From assembly GCA_016946835.1 (NCBI GenBank), contig JACVTC010000044.1, positions 1,154,501 through 1,218,500 of the forward strand: DNA of 64,000 bases. Direction: 5' to 3'. Positions 46,032 through 60,688 of the stretch are shown here, one piece after another (position 1 is the stretch's first letter; each line of letters begins with the position of its first letter). Source of the DNA: Neocallimastix lanati (nom. inval.) (Eukaryota; Neocallimastigomycota; Neocallimastigomycetes; Neocallimastigales; Neocallimastigaceae). The notes under the pieces are model-generated. The model was not told the DNA's origin. It did no database searches and saw nothing but the letters and a program-made list of their open reading frames with translations. A program made the translations under genes and the position numbers.

Positions 46032-49000
46032 ATGTTAATTCGACAACTTTTAAGGTAATGTAATAATATTAAATTAACTTAAAAAAATTGAATTTTTTTT
46101 TATTCAATTGATTTTTTACATTTCGAATTTAAAAATTAAAGAATTTCAAATATATTTATATTATAATTTAAAAATAAAATAATTATAAAATATGGTTGAA
46201 GTTTAAAATGGAATTGTTATTTTAAATTAAGATTTAAATAAATATTTAAATTTGATAAAATTGAAATTGGAATTGAAATTTTATTTTTACCTTTTTTCAA
46301 TATTTAATTATTTATTTTTCAATTATTCGAGCTTTCCATTTTTATCTATATATACTCTTTCTTTTTGAAGGTTATATCACTAACAGTTTACACCTTTTTA
46401 TTTTTATTTATAGTTTTACGGTACTTTTCGTGGGTCTTTCATACATTCAAAGTGTATATTCCACAGGTAAAAATTTTTATTAATTATTCATATTTCGTAA
46501 TTTCATATTCACTTTACCATCTTTGGATTAGCATCATCTATTTATTTTTCTTCTTGATTATTTAATTTATAAATAATTTTTATTTTTGTTTTTGTTTACT
46601 TTTCTATTATTTATTTTTATTTACCAAACAAGTAAAAAAAAATATTTTTAATCAATTAGATTAAATAACAAACCATATTTTAGATTTCATTTATTTTTAA
46701 CCAATAATAAATGTGATTAAAATCAATAAAAAAAAAATTTTTTATAGTTTTAAATTTTAATAATTAATAAATTATAATTAATAATTAATAAAATATAAAT
46801 TAAATAATAAATACTTTATTAATAATTATAAGTAATAAAGCTTAATTAATAAAATATTATTATTAAAATTAATAATTAATTATTAATTAATTATTTATAA
46901 TTAAAAATTTTAATTTTATTTTTTAATTTAAATTTTTATTAATAAATTAAATTATTATATAAAGAATAATTAATATAATTTGAAAATTAAATATTATTTT
47001 ATTCTTAATTGAATTATTCCACTTAATAACTGTTTTTTATTTTATATATATTATTTTTATTAAAAAGGCTGTGTTTTTACGAGTGAAGGTACAACGTGGG
47101 CTGGATGTAAGTATTTCATTATTCTATTAATAATATAAATGTTATAAAAATATAATTTATTTATTTATTAAAAATAAAATAATAGGTACTCAAAATGGGT
47201 ATATACATAGAACTGAAGTTTGTCCAGGAGATGGAACGTCGGAATGTACCTCAGACATTACTAATACCACAACTGAAGGTCATTTATATTTTTGTTCTGA
47301 AGCAAATGCCTGTGAAGACTTGTCAGGAAAGGGTTATTATTACAAATCTGCAACGGAGGCCTATATATGTAATGGCCAAGGAAAATGTAAACAATTCACT
47401 GTTGGAGGAGCTTGTGACTCAAATAGTATTGGAAAGCTGTATAATTCCGCAGCAGTAAAAATTTGTTTAAGTTATGACGGTACAACTGCCATTGATTACG
47501 CTATATCAGCAGCTGGTGTGATTGCTGTTCCTCATTTTACTGGTAGTGTTTTTGGAACTACAGCAAGCAGTCAATATGCCTATGTGGAAGTTAAAGCTGA
47601 TCAATCAGTAATAAAAAAAGATATAACCGGTAAATTTAATAGTTATCATTTATATCATATTAATACATATTAAGTTACTTTGATCTTTTAAATAAAAAGA
47701 ATCAACTAATTCATCCATTCATCTATTTATCGTTTCATCTATTTAACATATATTTAACAATATTTATATATATATTTATGATACAATTAATGATCAAAAA
47801 AAAAAAAAAAATTATAAAAAAATTAAAAAGCGGGTTACTATTACGTAACAAGTGCTACTTTAACGATTGAAGCTGGTGACAGTGAAGAAACTGATGGCTT
47901 TCTCATAAATTGTAATGCCAGTGGTATCTGTACCAAGGTGACAAATCCTGAAGCTGGTTACTATAAAACAGGAAATGATAAATATGTCAGTTGTGATGCC
48001 TCTGGTTGTAAATACCTTGCTGTTCTATCAACTGTTACTGATTGTCCTTCGATTGGTCAAATGAAAATTGGTGCAGCTTTATGTCTTGACGTCGCTACTG
48101 GATTACCAAAAACTGCAATTTTCGGAACCGATAGCTACCTTGTCTCCTTTGACATTCAAAGTCTCTACGCTTCTTCCATTCGAGGAGGTCAATTTGGAGT
48201 ATTGAAGGCAACCGACAAAAAAATTACTTTGGACACAACAGTTTCAGGAAGTATATGTGCAGATGCAGACTTAAAGGTTACTTCCAAAAGTGGTAGTTGT
48301 GCAGCTGGAAGCACGGAATATACCTGTACCTCTGGAGTGTGTACTCTCAATACTGGTAATGAAAAAAAATTTATTTTTTTATTTATTTTTTTTTTTTTTG
48401 AAAATTATTTTATATCTTTTATATAAATATATCAATATATTTTTTATAAATGACATATATTATTTTCAGTTTTTGATGTCTCTTTTTATTATTGTTAAAT
48501 TTTTTTTTATATATCTTTACTTATTGTTTGATTTTAATTTTCATTTTTTTAATTTTTTTATTTATATTTTTCAATTATTTTTATCTATTTTTCAATATCA
48601 TTTTTTGTTTTTAATTTATCTTTTTATTAATATATTTTTATTTTATTTTTATTTTTTTTTATTTTATTTTTATTTTATTTTTATTTTATTTTTATTTTTA
48701 TTTTATTTTTATTTTTTTTTTATTTTTTTTTCTATTTATTTTTATTTTATTTTTATTTTTATTTTATTTTTATTTTATTTTTATTTTATTTTTATTTTAT
48801 TTTTATTTTATTTTTATTTTTTTTTCTATTTATTTTTAAATTTCTTTTATTTCTCTTTTTTTTATTACTTTTAAAAAAATTATTTATTATATATTAATAT
48901 ATTTTTTTTTTTTTTTTTAAATTTTATGAAAAAATTTTCATCTCATGATTAGCATTACCATCTTGTACCTATGCCACGGGATCAACTGGATGTACTGGAG

Positions 49001-52000
49001 TCGATGTTGACACACATTGCATTGATTCTGATAAAAAGCTTTATTCTTCGGATGCGGATGGTCCTTGTACTGCTGATGACTCAGCATCTTCATATTTAGT
49101 TTTTAAATGTACTAATAAGGATACATGCACTTTGCTTGATGATGATGGAATTAATTCTTTAACTGGAACAGAAAGTTTATTAGTGTATTATGCCGACGCC
49201 AATAAAGTTCTCACTCAGAAAAAGGATGGTTTTTTCTATATTAACACAACCAAGAAAAAATTAGTTTATTGTCCACCGGAAAATAATGGTATCTGTTACA
49301 GAATATTGACCGAGGGCCACTATATCAATTCAGGAAGTAATTCCAATGAAAGTGATGCCGCCACCAATCCATTATTTTCTGTAGCTGCCAATGGTGATGC
49401 TGCTTTAGTTGAAAAAAAAAGTGGTAGTGGTGGTAGTGTTACAACAGAAACCTACTATCTCGATGCCAGTAGTGAAGCCGAAAAGGATTCCTTTAAGAAA
49501 TTGATTTCCTGTATGGATAATCAAGGTACCATTGTCTGTTCCTCCATCACCCCCTCCGAAGGTTATTATCTTAATGCTGCTGTTAATAATTTAACTGGTG
49601 CAATCATAACTTGTTCAGGTACGCCCGTGAAATGTAAGACAGTAGATGGAACCAACGATTTCAGTTATATTGACGCTGGAAAGGAAGGAAATATTATTTC
49701 ATGTGCTAGCGGTGCTTGCACAACTGCCCCAGGTAGTAAGATGCAGGGTCATGCCTACAGAGACGGAACGGTAACTAGCCCAGCAACAGATGTAAATGTC
49801 ATGATCACGTACGATCGTAGTGAAGGTAAATTTGTATCCACAGCATTAGATTTGTCATCCACGGCCGTATACTATATTAGTGCGGTCAATCCTGGAGTAC
49901 CAATTAAATGCGATACAAGTGGTGGTTGTGCAGTAGCTGCTTTAAACGCTGCATTTTACGAAGATGCCACCGATTCCAATTATGTCATCACCTGTAGAGC
50001 CAGTGAGGGTTGTTTCTCTTCAATAGGTAGATTTTTTTTTAAAAAAAATAAAAAAAAAAAATAAAAATTGATTTATAATAATTTGTAGAATTTTTTTTAT
50101 CTACTTTATTAAATATAATGTTAAATAATTGATTTGTTTGATTTAATTTATCAAATTTATTATAGCATTAACAAGATGTAAAAGTAGTACAACAGCCGAT
50201 ACTGCTAACAAATGTAAATATAACAATGGCTCAGGAGATATTGATTTAGCTGCTGGTCGTTTTTGTTTAAATGATAATGATTCAAAAATCTTTAAATCTG
50301 GAGATGGCTCATGTCAAGCACAAGCTGATGGAACTTATCTCTTTAAGGCCAATGGAAACTTTTATGAAGCCATTACTTTGGATACCTCGTACACTGGAAA
50401 TGATTCTGGTCTAATCTACGAGTGTGCTACGAGTTGTAAACAGGTTATTTCTTCCAGTGTGGTCGTATCCGATAAGTATATGTATACCTGTGATCGAGTG
50501 GGTATGTGTACGAAGACTACAACCGTTAAACCAGGTCATTATTTGATAGGAGCAGCATCTGTTGTTGCAAATAAACCATATTTAACGCATTCTAAATTAC
50601 TTAAATGTGATGGTAATAGTTTAGATGTTTGCGAAGTTATAGATATTACTGTTTCTGAAAACAATGCTACCCCAGGTGACAATCATATTGATGCAGCTAA
50701 CATTGAAAATATAATTACCTGTCCCGAAACGACATCATGCTACTCTTCAGCTCATGGTGGTACGGCCAGTGTATCAAAGTATTATGTGGATGCCGATAAC
50801 AAGAATAATATCATCACGTGTAACCATGCCGGATGTACTTCCTCCCCTGGAAGTACGCTTCAAGGTCATGCCTATATTTCTGGAACAGATCCAGAAAAGA
50901 TGACATTAATTACATATGAAGATACAGATAGTGATGATGAAGAAGATGCATTTGATGTCGCCGACGATCAAATTAATTCTGATAGCTACTTTATTGATGG
51001 AACGAATCCAAAGAATTTAATTAGTTGTACTGTCAGTGGGGGATGCTTCGCCAGTGCTCCAGCAATTCCATCAGGAAGTGTGATGCTATTTAAGACGGAT
51101 GGCGTTACCGCTGCCAATACTATTACCTGTACTAGCGAAGGCTGTATTTCTTCCAAAGGTAAGAAAATAATTATAAATTATTCGAAAGTTAAGAATAATA
51201 ATAAATAAGAAAAGGATAAATACATAATTGTGTCAATAAAAAATTAGTAATATCAAAAATTAGTGATATTAAAAATAATAATAATCATGAATAATAAAAG
51301 GAGAGATAATTAATTAGGTCAATAAAATCTAATACTACAATAATAATAATAAAAATAGCAATAGTCAAAAGCATTGATGAATAAATGATAATAATAATAA
51401 AAAAATAAAAAATTAAAAAAAAATTAATAATTAAAAAAAAAATAATATTAGAAATAAATAGTATACTAAATATTAATGAATATTATTAGACAATAATTTT
51501 TTAAATAATATATAAATGATTAAATAGGGAATAAATAAATTTTTAAATATTATAAATAAATCATAAATAATAATCTAAAATATTTGAATTATAATAAAAA
51601 AAATAATAATTAAATGAAAATAATAATATATTAATCATATCAATAAATAATAATTAATAATAATTATAATTAAATAATTTAAATAATAAGTAATCATGAA
51701 ATTAAACAAAAGTTATAAATAATAATAATTAGAAATAATAATAATTAGAAATAATAATAGTTAGAAATAATAATAATTAGAAATAATAATAATTAGAAAT
51801 AATAATAATTAGAAATAATAATAATTAGAAATAATAATAATTAGAAATAATAATAATTAGAAATAATAATAATTAGAAATAATAATAATTAGAAATAATA
51901 ATAATTAGAAATAATAATAATAATTAGAAATGATTATAAAAATAAGCTATTCATGAAGTCATGACAATGAATAATAATTATTAATATTTGTAATGTAATT

Positions 52001-55000
52001 AAAAATCACAATAAAGAAAAAATATGGAAAAGAAGAGAATCTTGATGATGATTAAAAAAATTTTTATTTTTTTTTTTAGTACTCAATTGATTAACTTTTA
52101 AATTCGTATATATATATATATAGCATTAACTCAATGTGCAAAAGTTATTGGTGGCAACAAGTGCTATACAGAATATATAAATGAAAGCAGTAAAACTGCA
52201 CTTGGTAATGATAAATATTGTATATATTCAGATGGAAAAATATACCAATCTAAAGATGGTGAAGGATCATGTGATGTTAAAAGCGATGGCACGTATATTT
52301 TAAAAGAAAACTCTGGATCTCCAATTACATATACTTTAGAAGATATAGATACTGGAAATGGATTAATTTATATTTGTGAAAGTGGAAAATGCTCTCAGAT
52401 CATTCAATCTAATTATGTTGATGATGATACCTTATACGTCTGTGACAAGGATGGTACATGTACTAAAGCCACAAGTATCAACTTAGGATACTACCTTCTG
52501 GGACTTCCCACAATTTCTCAAACGGCTCCCTTCCATACCTACAAGAAACTGTTGAAATGCTCGGGCAATAATCTTGATAATTGTAAGGAAGTGGAATCCA
52601 TACCGGAGGGTCACTTTATTGACGCCTCTTTAGCCACTCCGGTGAATGTCATCACTTGTGTCAAATCGAAATCCTGTTCCATCCGAACCGGCATTTCTGC
52701 TTATGATTCGGCCTATATTGATGCAGGTGATCCAAGTACGCTATCCTTAATCGTTCATGATGGTACGAATTTGGTTTCCATTCCTGGAAGTATGATTGAA
52801 GGTCATGCCTATCTTGATGCTAGTGATGTCAGCTCCAAGAGTATCATCACCTGTTCCCAATATGGTTGTGTCTCGGAGGACCGGATTAAGAACATGACGG
52901 CGGGTAAAAAGATTTACTTTGTCGATGGCTACTACCCCAAAACTGAATTAATCAGCTGTGAAAAGAATCGTGGAAAATGTAGTAAGGCTACTCTTGCTGA
53001 AGCATCCAATGGTCTTTATCCTGATGGAACCGATAGTACGAATGCCCGTAACATACTTTGCGTCTCCGGCACCGGATGTATCGCTTCAAAATCGATACCG
53101 GAATGTACATCGACGGCCGCTGCCTGTAAATACGACAATGCCGGTACTGAAACCGATCTGGCATTGAATCATTTCTGTTTCTGGAAGGACGCCTCGAATT
53201 ATGTGAAAATTTACAAGGCCGCTACGGCATCAACTTGTACTACTGAGGATGGCACCTTCCTCATTAAGAGTGACGGTACTGGTGTGAAATTAGACGCTTC
53301 CTACGATGGATCGGATTCAGGGGTGATATTTAAATGTGCCTCGAATGTTTGTACTCCACTCGTATCCACAACCTATTTGGGATCGTCCTACTTCTACCAA
53401 TGTGACGGAAATGGTCAATGTAGTAAGATGACCACCATCAAGGAAGGCATCTATGTCGAAGGTGCACCAACGATTGATGATAAAAAACCGCATTTGTATG
53501 GCCCAGTGGTCAAATGTACCAGTAATGATATAGCCGATTGTGCTGCTGTATCATTATCTGGAACTCAATACTTTATTGATGTAGAGAAAACTTTAATTAA
53601 ATGTGATGGCACTAACTGTGAACGTGTACTAACGCCATCACTTGGTTACTATAAGAATGCAGGTGACACCTCGGTAAATAAATACATTGAATGCACCTAT
53701 GGTAAATGTCAAGCCATTCCTGTACCTGATTCTTCCATGGACTGTTCCTCCAGTAGTCATATTGGTCAGCTGACAAAGGATGAGAAGGTCTGTCTTAAGG
53801 AAACAAAGGAATCATCAGCACCAGGAACAGCAGGAACTTACTTAGTTAATTATTATACCAAAAGTATATTTAAATATTATGTTAGCAAAGAAAATTACTT
53901 CGGTCTAGTTGTAGTGAGTACTGATTCTATACTTTTTGGCGACGCTAATGTTATAGCTACTTATCAAACGGAATACTGTTTTGACGATGATTTCAAAAAA
54001 GCAACAGACCCATCTTCTGGAGCATGTGAAACGGGAAAATCAAAATATGCCTGTAATACCGATGGGGTTTGTGTCCAATGTACCGCCGGAGAGAAGTGCA
54101 TCGCACCCGATGTGAAGGTCAAAGAGATCGCGGTGGAGGAGGTCACCGAGGATACCAATGCCTCCAGTCTCCGCATTGAATGTCAAGTGCTCACCGGTGA
54201 GAATTGTAAGTATTTTCAAGGAACTTTTTTAAAAAAAAAAAAAAAAAATAAAAATAAAAAGTTCAACAAAAAAATTTATATATATATAATAGATAGGATT
54301 TGTTTCTTTGTATATATTTTATTTAAAAAAATTAAATATTTTATAGATAGAATAATATCAGATATACTATATTAAAAATAACTATCAGAAATATTATCAC
54401 TTAAATATTATTTATAAGCATATCTTTTCTAAATAGTCTACAATTATTATTATTAGTATAGATAGATTACTATTTTTAAGATATTTTAAAGACATTAGAA
54501 ATATTTAAAATATACCTATAAAAATTTTTGGAAAAAAAAAATTTTTATATCTTTATTATATATTTAAATATTTTATTTAATTATATATATAAATATTATA
54601 AAAAAAAAATATATGAAAAATTACATATAAATATTTCGTATAAATATTACGTACATTTATTACGTAGAGATATTATGTATATATAATATGTACATTTATT
54701 ATGTGCATTTATTACGTATATGTAATATGTATATTTATTACGTATAAATAATGTACACATAAATAGTTTAAAAATTATTTATATTTTAAAATATTAATAT
54801 AATTATATACAAAAAAAAAGATATATTTTATATTATTATATATGACTTTTTTTATTAAAAATAAATAGATTTATTTTTTTATAGATATAAAACTATATTT
54901 AGTATAGATATAAATAGTATTAATGAATAGTAGAGATAGAAATAATGGATAGAAAAATATTATATTTATTCATATTTGAATTTCTTATTTCATATTTATT

Positions 55001-55653
55001 ATTAAATATTAATGATATTCATGCTTTTTTTTTTTTATTATTATGATTTTCTAATAATAGGTGAAAAAACTTATTATCTAGTGAATAAGGCCGAGAATTA
55101 CGCGCTTTCGGAGGAGGAAGGCGCCCTCTTCTACTGTGATCCCGATAACGCAAAGGAGGTCTGTAGCGAAATCTTTGACGTCGGTTACTACATCGTCGAC
55201 AAGGAGACCATCTACTCCTGTAAGGCAGGTAGCAATGGATTGGACTGCAGCCGTGGTGAACTCACCGATCAAGACAATACCTGTGCCACGGCCACCGTGG
55301 GTAAACTTTTCTTAAACCAGAGCAAGTTGGCCCTCTGTCTCAACTACGACACGGCCGCCTACGCCATCGACTTGACGCCGACCACCTCTGGAAACTACCT
55401 CATTAAGAAGGATTCCTCGAACCTCTTCGGTATCCCCGGTGACCGAGACTATGCCATCGTCAGTGTGAAGGAAAAGGTCATCACCATCAATGCCGACTAC
55501 ACCAACAACCTGAAGTATGTCTACGCCAGTAAGGACGCAAAGATGAAGCTTCTGGAGAAGGGAGATACCTGTCCGAAAAACGGTAGTGCCTTGGACGAAA
55601 CCAAAATCTTAGAATTGGACTGTGTCAACAGCAGATGTAAGACCTTATCCTAA
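46032..55653 (+). CDS. Scaffoldin-like secreted Cys-rich repeat protein 1 (nine exons)
   Basis: Exons as I read them: 46032-46054, 46414-46466, 47068-47106, 47186-47629, 47831-48355, 48953-50026, 50166-51158, 52124-54205, 55061-55653. All junctions are GT/AG, lengths sum to 5826 nt (1941 residues plus stop), and introns 2-8 are all phase 1. Exons 1-2 encode a signal peptide (MLIRQLL, core SFTVLFVGL). The rest is short Cys-rich repeats of the type GYYLN...LIxC...GC, with two special modules: PGSKMQGHAY-like (49728, 50846, 52783) and IGKL/IGQL...KVCL (exons 4, 5, 8, 9). Exons 6, 7 and each half of exon 8 form ~330-residue units. No transmembrane segment or catalytic domain. To my knowledge this resembles the large scaffoldins of anaerobic fungi, which bind dockerin enzymes. 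That role is inferred; the secreted repeat architecture is seen directly. Confidence 0.85.
51715..51935. repeat. 16-bp tandem repeat in intron 7
   Basis: About 13 copies of AATAATAATAATTAGA in a 965-bp intron, the longest of the gene. Another intron (48356-48952) carries a TTTTA/TTTTTA-rich tract. Confidence 0.9.
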
Positions 55654-55956
55654 TCAACCATGAACCTTTCTCTCTCTCTTTTTTTTTTTTTTTTTTTTTA
55701 ATTTTCATTTAAAAAAAAAAAAAAGCCATATTTATATTTAATGTTATTATTATTATTATTCACTAATTAAAACTGAAAGAGAAAAAAAATTATATTTTAC
55801 TAATATTTGTTTATTTAATGGACAAAGTACAAAAAAAAATTTATGAAGAAACTGTTTTAAAAGTTTCAATTTGTAATATCTTTTATTTAATTATTTTTTT
55901 TATTATATATATATATTTTTTTGTTTGATTATGTAAATAAATGTAAATTTCGCAAT

Positions 55957-55989
<33 letters not shown>

Positions 55990-56179
55990 GTGAAATCAAA
56001 ATTATATATTAATATTTAAAAAAAATAATACAATTACTTATTAATATTAAAAAAAAAAAAAAAAAAAGAATAAAAAAATTTTATTTATATGTAGTAAAAA
56101 ATTAATTCAAAATTTAAAAAATTATTATTTTATGTTATAAAAGAAACAAACAATAAAATATTTATAAGTTAAAAAAAAA
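55654..56179. other. 3' flank of scaffoldin-like gene 1
   Basis: Begins with a CT repeat and a T-run/A-run pair just after the stop, a likely transcript-end region. AT-rich, no ORF. Confidence 0.4.
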
Positions 56180-59100
56180 AAACTATTATTTATTCCTTAA
56201 TAAATAAAAAATACCATGAAAAAATTAAAGAGAGAAAATAAAAAATTATAATAGTTTTATAATGTTCTTTTTAAAAATAAATAATCAGTTTAAGTAAACG
56301 AAAAAAAAAAAAAGATAAAAAAAAAACAATGACTTAGTTTAAATCAAAGATAAAATGTATATTTATAATATATATATATAAAATATCAATATATAATTAA
56401 TAAATATATAATAAAAAATAAATAAAAAAAAAAAAAAAAAAAAGATTTGTATATTAATAATACTAATAATAAATAAGTAAATAATTATTAAGTATATAAA
56501 TTATAATTTTAATGAATATAATTATACAATTGATAAATTTTTATTTAATGAAATTAAATATTAAATAAATATTTTTATGTTTTAAATAAATAAATTAAAT
56601 ATTATCTGAATGAATGTATAATTATTTATTAGATAAATATTAAATTCACTAAAACTTTTATTGTAAATAACAGATAATACATATTAATAATTTAAAAAAC
56701 ATTATATAAAATTAAAAAAGTAAAAATATATAATAAATAATAAATAATAAATAATAAATAATAAATAGTATATAATAAATATTAAATAATAAATAATGGA
56801 ATAATAGTAATAATTAAAAGGAGAATTTATTAAAAGTAATTATTAAAAAGAATAAATAATATAAATTTAATAATAAGCAATAAATATTAGAAAATAAGTA
56901 ATAGATCATTAATAACTAAAAAATGAATAAAGAATCAATAATACAAAAAATTCAATTATCAATAATAATAAATAAAAAAAAAGTTTTTAATCAATAACAT
57001 AAAAAAAATAATAAAGAAGATATTTATAATTTTTATTAATCAAATATATAAAATGATTAATGACTTTTGTACTAAATAATAATTAATAATAGTAATATTA
57101 TCAATAATTATAAAAGTAACTAAATTAGAATAAAATAATATAATAAATAGTGAATAGAATAAATATTTAAAATAATTAAAGGAAAAAAAATTATTACTTA
57201 TTTCTTAATTATAAATAAAAATACCATAAAAAAGAAATGAAAGTGAGAATTATTTATTCTATTTAAAAATAAACATTCATTAAGTAAATAAATAAATAAA
57301 AAAAAAAGATAATTAAAAAAAATACAATGAATTAGTTTAAATCAAGGATAAAATGTATATTTACATTAATAATATATCAATCATTTTTATATTATTCAAT
57401 CATTATTTTTATTTTTTTTATATTATTATTATTTTTATGAAATAAATAAAACTTTTACAATTCAATGTACGTAATCATTTTTCTAATATCATTTTAAATT
57501 CTTGTAATCATGAAAAGACATAATAAAAAGTAATAAATTATAAGTATTAATTAAAATAAAAGAAATTGACAAATAAAAATAGAAATAATGATAAAAACTT
57601 TTTTAATTTCTTTTCTTTAACAAATATAAATATATATCCAAAAAGAATAATAATAAAAAAATTTATTTTTACTTTTTATATAATTATATAAAAAACAATA
57701 ATAATAAAAATAAGCAAATTTCAGAAATTAATAAACAACTTATTAATAATAGAAAATGAATAAAAATAATAAGTATGATATTATTTTTTTTTCCTAATAA
57801 ATAAATAAAATATTACTTTAATACATATTCATTTATTCATTAGATAAATAAAAACATTTTATTTAATAATACTAATTATAATAAAATAAATAATAAATAT
57901 TTAATAATAATAATAGTAAATAATAATTAAATAATTAATTGAATATTTTATTAAATAAATAAATTATTATATAAATGAATATATAATTTTAATATAGATA
58001 AATTCTTAATATTAATCATTTGCAATAATGGAAGATAGTAAATATTTATTAATAAAAATTAATTATAAATATTTATAATTAATTTTTAAATTTTAAATGA
58101 ATGTTTTTATTAATTAAATAAATAAATTAAATATTATCTAAATGAATATAATTATTATTAGATAAATTTTTAAGTAATAAAAATTTTATTTATGGTAAAT
58201 AATATAATAATAAAATTAATATTAAATGAATATTATTATTTATTAAATAAATAAATTATATATTATATTAATGAATATATATTTATAAATTGGATATATT
58301 TTATTTTAAAAAAAAATATTTAAAATAGTTTATAATAAATATAAAATAAACAATATCTATATATAAAATAAAAAATATTGAATATTAAATAATGAATAAT
58401 AAATGAAAGTATGGTTAATAAATTAATAATAATAATAATAAATAATAATAAATATGATATATTCAATAACTATTAATGATTAAGTAATATAATAATTAAT
58501 AATTAATAATAAATAATAAATAATAAATAAATAAAAGAATCGTTTAGTATATTAAAAAGTTATAATAATAATAATAATAATAAATAAGTAAATAATTATT
58601 AAATAAATAAATTACTGATAATTTTAATGAATATAAAATTATACAATTGATAAATTTTTATTTAATGAAATTATATTAATATTAAATATTAAATAAATGT
58701 TTTTATGTTTTAAATAAATAAATTAAATATTATCTGAATGAATGTATAATTATTTATTAGATAAATTTTTATGAATAAAAATTTTATTTATATTATATAA
58801 TAATAATTATAAAATTAATATTAAATGAATATTATTATTTATTTAATAAATAAATTAAATATTATCTAAATGAATATACAATTATTTATTAGATAAATAT
58901 TAAATTCAATAAAACTTTTACTGTATACATATTAATAATTTAAAAAACATATAAAATTAAATAAGTAAAAATAAATAATAAATAATAAATATATTTAATA
59001 AAAAAAAATAAATAATGAAAAAAATTAGGATACTAATATTAATATTAATATTTAAAATAAATATTGATAATAATAAATAATACAAATAAATAATAAATAA

Positions 59101-59720
59101 TTGAATAATAAATAATTGAATAATAAATAATAGAATAATAAATAATAAATAATAAATAAGAAATAAGAAATAAGAAATATGAAATATGAAATTATAAATA
59201 ATAAATAAATAAATAATAAATAAATAAATAATAAATAATAAATAATAAATAATAAATAATAATAAAAAGACTATTTTTTAATAAATAATAAAAAATCAAT
59301 AATGGATAATAATTAATAATAATAAATAATAATAAAAAGGAGTACTTATTAATAATTAATTATCAATAATTAATAAAATTAATAGAAAAAACTATTTATT
59401 AATAAATAATAAGTAATAACTATTTAATAATAAGTAATAAATATTAGAAAATAATTAATAGATCATTAATAACTAAAAATGCATAAAGAATAATTGATAA
59501 AAAAATTCAATTAATAATAAATAAGGTATTAATAAAAAATATGAAAAGATCAATAAAGAGGATATTTAAAATTTTTATTAATTAAATATATAAAATGTTC
59601 AATGACTATTGAACTAAAAAATAATTAATAAGTAATATTAGCAATAACAATGAAAGTAACTAAATTAGAATAAAATAATATAATAAATAGTGAATAGAAT
59701 AAATATTTAAGAAGTAAAAA
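56180..59720. repeat. Repetitive AT-rich spacer with ~1-kb nested duplications
   Basis: Blocks recur in order: TAATGAATATAATTATACAA-type sequence at about 56510 and 58627; AATAGTGAATAGAATAAATA at about 57147 and 59688; and the block around TAGTTTAAATCAAAGATAAA at 56335 and (one mismatch) 57330. No ORF. It separates the two scaffoldin-like genes, and its nested copies show repeated unequal exchange. Confidence 0.7.
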
Positions 59721-60341
59721 AAGTTATTATGTTATTTTTCTGTTATAATAATATTGATATTCGAAATAGGAAATCAAGTATTTTATTAATGATATTATCG
59801 AAAGAGGAATTGCTTTTATAATTAAATTATCTTAACTTCACTATCATTCACAACTTTTTATATTTTTTTTTAATAAAAAGCATTAACGACTTTTTTTTCT
59901 TATAGGTCAATATCAAAATATATTTAAATTTTTTATTTATCTTATTAAAATTTATATTTATTTTATAAATAATTGTTTTATTTATTTTTAGTATTTATTT
60001 TTTATTTCCTACTAAATAACTTTAATAAAATAGAAAGAAGGAATAAATCTATCTTTTTTATGTTTATTTATTCATTTTTAATAATTCTGATTATTTTTTA
60101 TATAATTCAAAGTTTTTTTTTTCTTGCTATAATGAATATCTTTCTTTCCTATAATTATAAATTTTTATTTTTTATTTTTTTATTTTTTTTTCAATTTTAT
60201 TATTCTATTTTTATATATATATATATTTTATATTTTTATTATTATTTTTTAATCAAATTATTCTTTCTTTTTACTAAATTTATTATTTATTATTTCGTTT
60301 TTCTTCTTTTTTATCTGTCGCTCTTTTATTATTTTAATTCT

Positions 60342-60378
<37 letters not shown>

Positions 60379-60641
60379 TTCAATCAATTAAGCAAAATTT
60401 TTTTTTTTTTTTTCTTATTTTTTATAATCAATAAATAAATAAAAAATTTTCTTTCGCAGGTTCGAATCCTTCTCATTTCCTAAAAATTTTCTTCAATTTT
60501 TCAATTATTAAAAATTCAATAAATAATAAAAATTTTTATTTATTTTTATTTTTTCTAATCATATTTTTTATTATTATTATTATTATTATTTTATTAATAA
60601 AAAAAAAAATTTTTTTTTTCCATTTTTTTTATTATTATAAA

Positions 60642-60688
<47 letters not shown>

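Noticed and set aside
48290-48874. Plus-strand ORF overlapping exon 5 of scaffoldin-like gene 1
   Set aside because: Other-frame translation of the exon end plus a TTTTA-rich intron.
51715-51935. Regular short repeats considered as a CRISPR array
   Set aside because: Unit is a 16-bp tandem repeat with no unique spacers, in a eukaryotic intron.
59973-60347. 124-codon hydrophobic ORF resembling a membrane protein
   Set aside because: Consists almost only of Phe, Ile, Tyr, Leu and Asn codons from T/A-rich DNA; no start context or similarity.
60456-60475. Canonical B-box GGTTCGAATCC
   Set aside because: No D-arm, anticodon arm or acceptor stem upstream; only AT-rich sequence. More likely a chance match after a splice-acceptor-like TTTCGCAG.
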